Source of the DNA: Pseudomonadota bacterium
GTDB taxonomy: Bacteria; Pseudomonadota; Gammaproteobacteria; Burkholderiales; Burkholderiaceae_D
DNA length: 32,656 bases
Direction of reading: 5' to 3'
Assembly: GCA_030272785.1 (NCBI GenBank)
Contig: JARXKM010000007.1
Coordinates: 1-32,656, forward strand
The notes beneath the pieces are model-generated. The model ran no database searches. It saw nothing but the letters and a program-made list of their open reading frames with translations, and was not told the DNA's origin. How positions within the stretch are numbered: the first letter of the stretch is position 1; every line of letters begins with the position of its first letter. Made by a program: the position numbers and the translations under genes. Below are positions 25,266 through 32,656 of the stretch, piece by piece.

Positions 25266-27695
25266 ATGAGAGCAGCATTCACCACCTTGTACCTGCTCTC
25301 GCTGGCCTGCTTGTCGGTCCAGGCGGCGGCACAGGCGCAGCCCGTGCGACCGGTCGGCAACGTGCAGTCGGTGCAGGTCGACGGCCAGCAGGTGCGCCTG
25401 CAAACCGACAATGCCAGTGTCGAACTGACCGTCTACAGCGCCTCGGTGATCCGCGTGCGCATCGACAAGCAGAAGCTGGGGCGCGACTTTTCGTATGCGG
25501 TCGTCGCCACGCCGCAAGCGGCCCGTACCAGCGTCACACAGGACGCCACGGCGCTGACGCTGTCGACCGATGCGCTCACCGCGCGCGTGACCAAGCAGCC
25601 ATTCTCCATCACCTTCGCCACGCCGGACGGAAAAATCATCAACCAGGACGAGCCGGGCCTGGCGACGTCGTGGATCGGCGAGGAAGTGGCAACCTACAAG
25701 ACGCTGCAGCAGGGCGAGCGCTTCGTCGGCCTCGGCGAAAAGACCGGCAACCTCGATCGCCGCGGCAGCGCCTACACCAACTGGAACACCGACGCGTTCC
25801 GTTACGGCGCCGCCAGCGATCCGCTGTACGCGTCGGTGCCGTTCTATGTCGGCATCCACCACGGCCTCAGTTACGGCATCTTCTTCGACAACAGCTATCG
25901 CAGCGATTTCAATTTCGGCGCCAGCAACAACCGCTTCTCGTCGTTCTCGGCGCAGGGCGGCGAGATGAACTACTACTTCATTTACCATCCGCGCCTGGCC
26001 GACATCATCGGTTCGTACACCGCGCTGACCGGGCGCATGCCGCTGCCGCCGCTGTGGAGCCTGGGCTACCAGCAGAACCGCTACAGCTACTACCCGGAAG
26101 CGGAAGTGCTGCGCATCGCCCACACGCTGCGCGAGAAGAAGATCCCGGCCGACGGCATCACGCTCGATATCCACTACATGGACGCCTACAAGCTGTTCAC
26201 GTGGGACAAGGCGCGCTTCCCCGACCCGGCCGGCATGACCGCCAAACTGGCCGCGCTCGGCCTGAAGACGACCGTCATCGTCGACCCCGGCATCAAGGTC
26301 GAGAAGGGTTACGGCGCCTACCAACGCGGCCTGCGCGACGATGTCTTCATCAAGTATCCGGACGGTGCCAACTACACCGGCGAAGTGTGGCCGGGCTGGT
26401 GCAATTTCCCCGATTTCACCAGCGAGAAGGGCCGCGCCTGGTGGCGCCAGGAAGTGCGCACCTTCGCCGCGGCCGGCGTGTCCGGCCTGTGGAACGACAT
26501 GAACGAGATCGCCACCTGGGGCCAGCAGATGCCGAACAACGTGCTGTTCGATTTCGACGGCGCGCCGACCACCCACAAGCAGGCCCACAACGTCTATGCG
26601 CTGCAGATGGCGCGCGCCAGCTACGAAGGCATGAAGGCGGCCACCGGCAAGCGCCCGTTCATGCTCACGCGCGCCGGCTTCGCGGGGCTGCAGCGCTACT
26701 CGGCCATCTGGACCGGCGACAACCGCGCCGAGGAGGACCACATGCTGCTCGGCGTGCGCCTGCTGAACAGCCTCGGGCTGTCCGGCGTGCCGTTCACCGG
26801 CATGGACGTCGGCGGCTTCACCGGCGCGCCGACCCAGTCGCTGTTCGCGCGCTGGATGCAGATCGGCGCGTTCACGCCGTACTTCCGCAATCACGCCGCC
26901 AGCGACACCAGGTCGTCCGAACCGTGGACCTACGGCGACGAGGTGCTCGACATCTCGCGCAACTACGTCAACCTGCGCTATCGGCTGATGCCCTACCTGT
27001 ATTCGGCCTTCGCCGAGGCGGCGGCGACCGGCGCGCCGGTGATGCGCTCGCTGGCGATCGACTACACGCACGATCCGCAAATCTACGCGCCGGCGTTCCA
27101 GAACCAGTACCTGTTCGGCGGCGCCTTGCTGGTGGCGCCGTTCGAGAGCACGCGCGACTTCGGCAAGGTGTATTTTCCGGCCGGGCAGTGGTACGACCTG
27201 GCCACCGATGCGATCGAGCAGGGCGCGCGCGAAAAGATCATCGAACTGCGCGCGGCGACCTTGCCGGTGTACGTCAAGGCGGGCAGCGTGGTGCCGGTGC
27301 AGTCGCTGGTGCAGTCGACCGCGGAACGGCCGGCCGCTACCTTGGCGCTGCACATCTACAAGGGCGATGCGGCCACCGTCACCGCCTATTATGAAGACGA
27401 CGGCGCCAGCTTCGCCTACCAGGGCGGCGCCTACTACCGGCGCAGCATCGCCTACGACGGCGCGGCGCGCCGCATCACGCTCGGCGCCGTCGAGGGCAGC
27501 TTCCAGTCGAAGTTCGACAAGCTCGAACTGGTGCTGCACGGTTTCGGCGCCGCGGCCAGCGCGCAGCTGAACGGCACGCCGCTGCGGCTGGCGGCCGGCA
27601 CGCATGGTTTTCTCGGTGCCGGCAGCGCCGATCAGGTTAAAGTAAGCACCACCACGATCAACAACGACGGCGGCCAGCTCGTCATCAGCTATTGA
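25266..27695 (+). CDS. Exported GH31 alpha-glucosidase
   Basis: 809 aa; signal peptide, FVGLGEKTGNLDRRG, PPLWSLGYQQNRYSYY, nucleophile motif GLWNDMNE, WTGDNRAEEDHM, FRNHAASDTRSSEPW. Confidence 0.95.
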   Translation: MRAAFTTLYLLSLACLSVQAAAQAQPVRPVGNVQSVQVDGQQVRLQTDNASVELTVYSASVIRVRIDKQKLGRDFSYAVVATPQAARTSVTQDATALTLSTDALTARVTKQPFSITFATPDGKIINQDEPGLATSWIGEEVATYKTLQQGERFVGLGEKTGNLDRRGSAYTNWNTDAFRYGAASDPLYASVPFYVGIHHGLSYGIFFDNSYRSDFNFGASNNRFSSFSAQGGEMNYYFIYHPRLADIIGSYTALTGRMPLPPLWSLGYQQNRYSYYPEAEVLRIAHTLREKKIPADGITLDIHYMDAYKLFTWDKARFPDPAGMTAKLAALGLKTTVIVDPGIKVEKGYGAYQRGLRDDVFIKYPDGANYTGEVWPGWCNFPDFTSEKGRAWWRQEVRTFAAAGVSGLWNDMNEIATWGQQMPNNVLFDFDGAPTTHKQAHNVYALQMARASYEGMKAATGKRPFMLTRAGFAGLQRYSAIWTGDNRAEEDHMLLGVRLLNSLGLSGVPFTGMDVGGFTGAPTQSLFARWMQIGAFTPYFRNHAASDTRSSEPWTYGDEVLDISRNYVNLRYRLMPYLYSAFAEAAATGAPVMRSLAIDYTHDPQIYAPAFQNQYLFGGALLVAPFESTRDFGKVYFPAGQWYDLATDAIEQGAREKIIELRAATLPVYVKAGSVVPVQSLVQSTAERPAATLALHIYKGDAATVTAYYEDDGASFAYQGGAYYRRSIAYDGAARRITLGAVEGSFQSKFDKLELVLHGFGAAASAQLNGTPLRLAAGTHGFLGAGSADQVKVSTTTINNDGGQLVISY

Positions 27696-27754
27696 ACTAT
27701 TGAATTCCCAGTCCGGCAGCTAGTCCGGACACATAGAAGACCTCGGAGACACAG

Positions 27755-30803
<3,049 letters not shown>

Positions 30804-30826
30804 CCATCATCGACCCCAAGGACCGC

Positions 30827-32500
30827 ATGAAATACTCCGTCGTCGCCGCTTCCATCGCGCTCATCGCCTTCACCAGCGGCGCGCTTGCCAATCCGGCCGC
30901 GGCGCAAGCCGTGCGCAAGCCGTTTTCGTGGGATAACGCCACCGTCTATTTTCTGCTGACGGACCGCTTCAACAACGCCAATCCGGCCAACGACCACGCC
31001 TACGGGCGCAGGGACGACGCTGCGCCGGCGCGCGCCTACATGGGCGGCGACCTGGCCGGCATCACGGCGAAAATCCGCGCAGGGTATTTCAAGGACCTCG
31101 GCGTGGACGCGATCTGGATCACCCCGCCGGTCGAGCAGATCCATGCCGGCACCGACGAAGGCACCGGCAAATCGTACGGCTTTCACGGCTACTGGGCGCG
31201 CGACTTCACCAGCGTCGACGCCAACCTGGGTACCGAGGCGGACGTACGCGAACTGGTCGACACCGCCCACGCGAACGGCTTGCGCGTGCTGCTCGACGTG
31301 GTGATGAACCATACCGGCCCGGTCACCGCGGACGACCCGGTGTGGCCGGCCGACTGGGTGCGCACCGGCCCGACCTGCACCTACAAGGACGCCAGGACCA
31401 CCATCGATTGCACCCTGGTGGCCAACTTGCCCGATTTCCGCACCGGCAGCAACGCGGCGGTGAAGCTGCCGCCGGCGCTGGCGGCGAAGTGGAAAGCGGA
31501 AGGACGCTACGAGCGCGAGACGAAGGAACTCGATGCCTTCTTCAAGCGCACCGGCTATCCGCGCGCGCCGCGCTACTACCTGATGAAATGGCACGCCGAC
31601 TGGGTCCGCAAGTATGGCTTCGACGGCTTCCGCGCCGACACCGTCAAGCACACCGAGCCGGGCGTGTGGAAGGAGCTGAAAGCGGTCGCCAGCGCCGCCT
31701 ACGAGGACTGGAAACGCGCCAACCCGGCCAAGCGGCTCGGTGACGACAAGTTCTTCATGACCGCCGAAGTGTTCAACTATTCGATCGCGCACGGCCACAA
31801 GTTCGACACCGGCGGCGGCGCCATGGTCGATTTTTACGCGAACGGCTTCGACAGCCTGATCAACTTCAGCATGAAGAGCGACGCGCAGCAAGGCTACGAG
31901 GCGCTGTTCGGCAGCTATTCGGCGGCGCTGAACGGCCCCTTGAGCGGCCATTCGGTGCTCAATTATATGAGCTCGCACGACGATTCGGCGCCGTTCGACG
32001 CCTTGCGCAGCCGCCCCTTCGAGACCGCCAACAAGCTGCTGCTTGCCCCCGGCGCGGCGCAGATCTACTACGGCGACGAAACCGCGCGCCTGCTGCACAT
32101 CGACGGCGCCGAGGGCGACGCCAACCTGCGCAGCTTCATGAACTGGGACGAACTGGCGAAGAACGCCCAACGCACCGGCTACGGCGTGGCCGACGTGCGC
32201 GAACACTGGGCCAAGCTAGGCCAGTTCCGCCACGCTCACCTGGCCGTCGGCGCCGGCGTGCACCAGATGATCCAGCACGCGCCGTACGTTTTCAAGCGCA
32301 CTTACGACAAGAACGGTGTGAGCGACAAGGTGGTGGTGGCGCTTGGCCTGCCGACCGACAAGCGGGCCAGCATTCCGGTGCGCGGGGTGTTTAACGACGG
32401 CCAGACGGTGCGCGACGCTTATTCGGGCACCAGCGCCGTCGTTGCGGGTGGCCTGGTGCAGTTCCCGGCGCAGAATGCCGTGGTGCTCATTTCCTACTAG
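30827..32500 (+). CDS. Exported GH13 alpha-amylase
   Basis: 557 aa from MKYSVVAASIALIAFTSGALANPAAAQA (the 771 aa ORF is extended upstream). DVVMNHTG, GFRADTVKH, TAEVFN, SSHDDS. Confidence 0.92.
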   Translation: MKYSVVAASIALIAFTSGALANPAAAQAVRKPFSWDNATVYFLLTDRFNNANPANDHAYGRRDDAAPARAYMGGDLAGITAKIRAGYFKDLGVDAIWITPPVEQIHAGTDEGTGKSYGFHGYWARDFTSVDANLGTEADVRELVDTAHANGLRVLLDVVMNHTGPVTADDPVWPADWVRTGPTCTYKDARTTIDCTLVANLPDFRTGSNAAVKLPPALAAKWKAEGRYERETKELDAFFKRTGYPRAPRYYLMKWHADWVRKYGFDGFRADTVKHTEPGVWKELKAVASAAYEDWKRANPAKRLGDDKFFMTAEVFNYSIAHGHKFDTGGGAMVDFYANGFDSLINFSMKSDAQQGYEALFGSYSAALNGPLSGHSVLNYMSSHDDSAPFDALRSRPFETANKLLLAPGAAQIYYGDETARLLHIDGAEGDANLRSFMNWDELAKNAQRTGYGVADVREHWAKLGQFRHAHLAVGAGVHQMIQHAPYVFKRTYDKNGVSDKVVVALGLPTDKRASIPVRGVFNDGQTVRDAYSGTSAVVAGGLVQFPAQNAVVLISY

Positions 32501-32517
32501 GCGCTTCGCTACGAACA

Positions 32518-32539
32518 GGTCTGACACTAGTGTCAGACC
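32518..32539. repeat. Perfect 22-bp intergenic palindrome GGTCTGACACTAGTGTCAGACC (REP-like or terminator-like)
   Basis: Each 11-bp half is the exact reverse complement of the other; located between convergent genes. Confidence 0.75.
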
Positions 32540-32561
32540 ACGCCGAAAGCAGAAAGTTCGG

Positions 32562-32656
32562 CTAAACGGCATCGAGACTGAACAGCTCTTCGACCGTCAC
32601 ACCCAAGGTGCGCGCCAGCTTCAGCGCGAGGATGGTCGAGGGCACCATGCGGCCCG
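32562..32656 (-). CDS. XRE-family HTH transcriptional regulator, C-terminal fragment (5' end outside window)
   Basis: Reverse-strand reading GRMVPSTILALKLARTLGVTVEELFSLDAV*; matches the end of short Cro/CI-type HTH proteins. Confidence 0.8.
   Translation of the reverse strand, partial: GRMVPSTILALKLARTLGVTVEELFSLDAV

Noticed and set aside
25229-27394. 721 aa plus-strand ORF overlapping GH31
   Set aside because: Different frame from the GH31 reading frame, Arg/Ala-rich, no motifs.
27708-27733. Direct repeat AGTCCGG and GCTAGTCCGGACACA (10/15 to the palindrome) before the second MFS gene
   Set aside because: Match is weak and centred on a common GTCCGGAC palindrome; not enough to call a further operator.

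Overview
High-GC bacterial window, probably Oxalobacteraceae-like betaproteobacterium (inferred from protein character only, not verified). It is dominated by an alpha-glucan utilisation locus. A tightly packed eight-gene minus-strand operon (about 12420 to 149) encodes a GtsABCD-type glucose ABC transporter (SBP, two permeases, MalK/UgpC-type ATPase) followed by four exported enzymes: a GH13 neopullulanase/cyclomaltodextrinase-like amylase, a GDE_C-type amylo-alpha-1,6-glucosidase, a multidomain six-hairpin glycosidase-like protein and a Fes/EstD-like esterase. Divergent from it is a TonB-Xanth-Caul-type TonB-dependent receptor followed by a flavin-dependent tryptophan-halogenase homologue (Lys79 and the EPLES Glu retained), a DUF6445/2OG-oxygenase-like protein and an S9 peptidase. 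Next come a DEAD-box RNA helicase with a strong terminator, a convergent M28 peptidase and SLC45-like MFS transporter, then a plus-strand cluster of GH31 alpha-glucosidase, a second SLC45-like MFS transporter, phosphoglucomutase and a periplasmic GH13 alpha-amylase. The window opens in the tail of a GNAT acetyltransferase and closes in the tail of a short XRE regulator. Main hunt results: (i) the TBDR-halogenase-DUF6445 cassette inside a glucan locus; (ii) a family of TGTAG-N5-CTACA-like 15-mers, including one perfect palindrome, in both divergent control regions, suggesting one unidentified regulator; (iii) the unusual multidomain six-hairpin protein; (iv) a perfect 22-bp intergenic palindrome near the right end. 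All motif and homology calls were made by eye, with no database searches.
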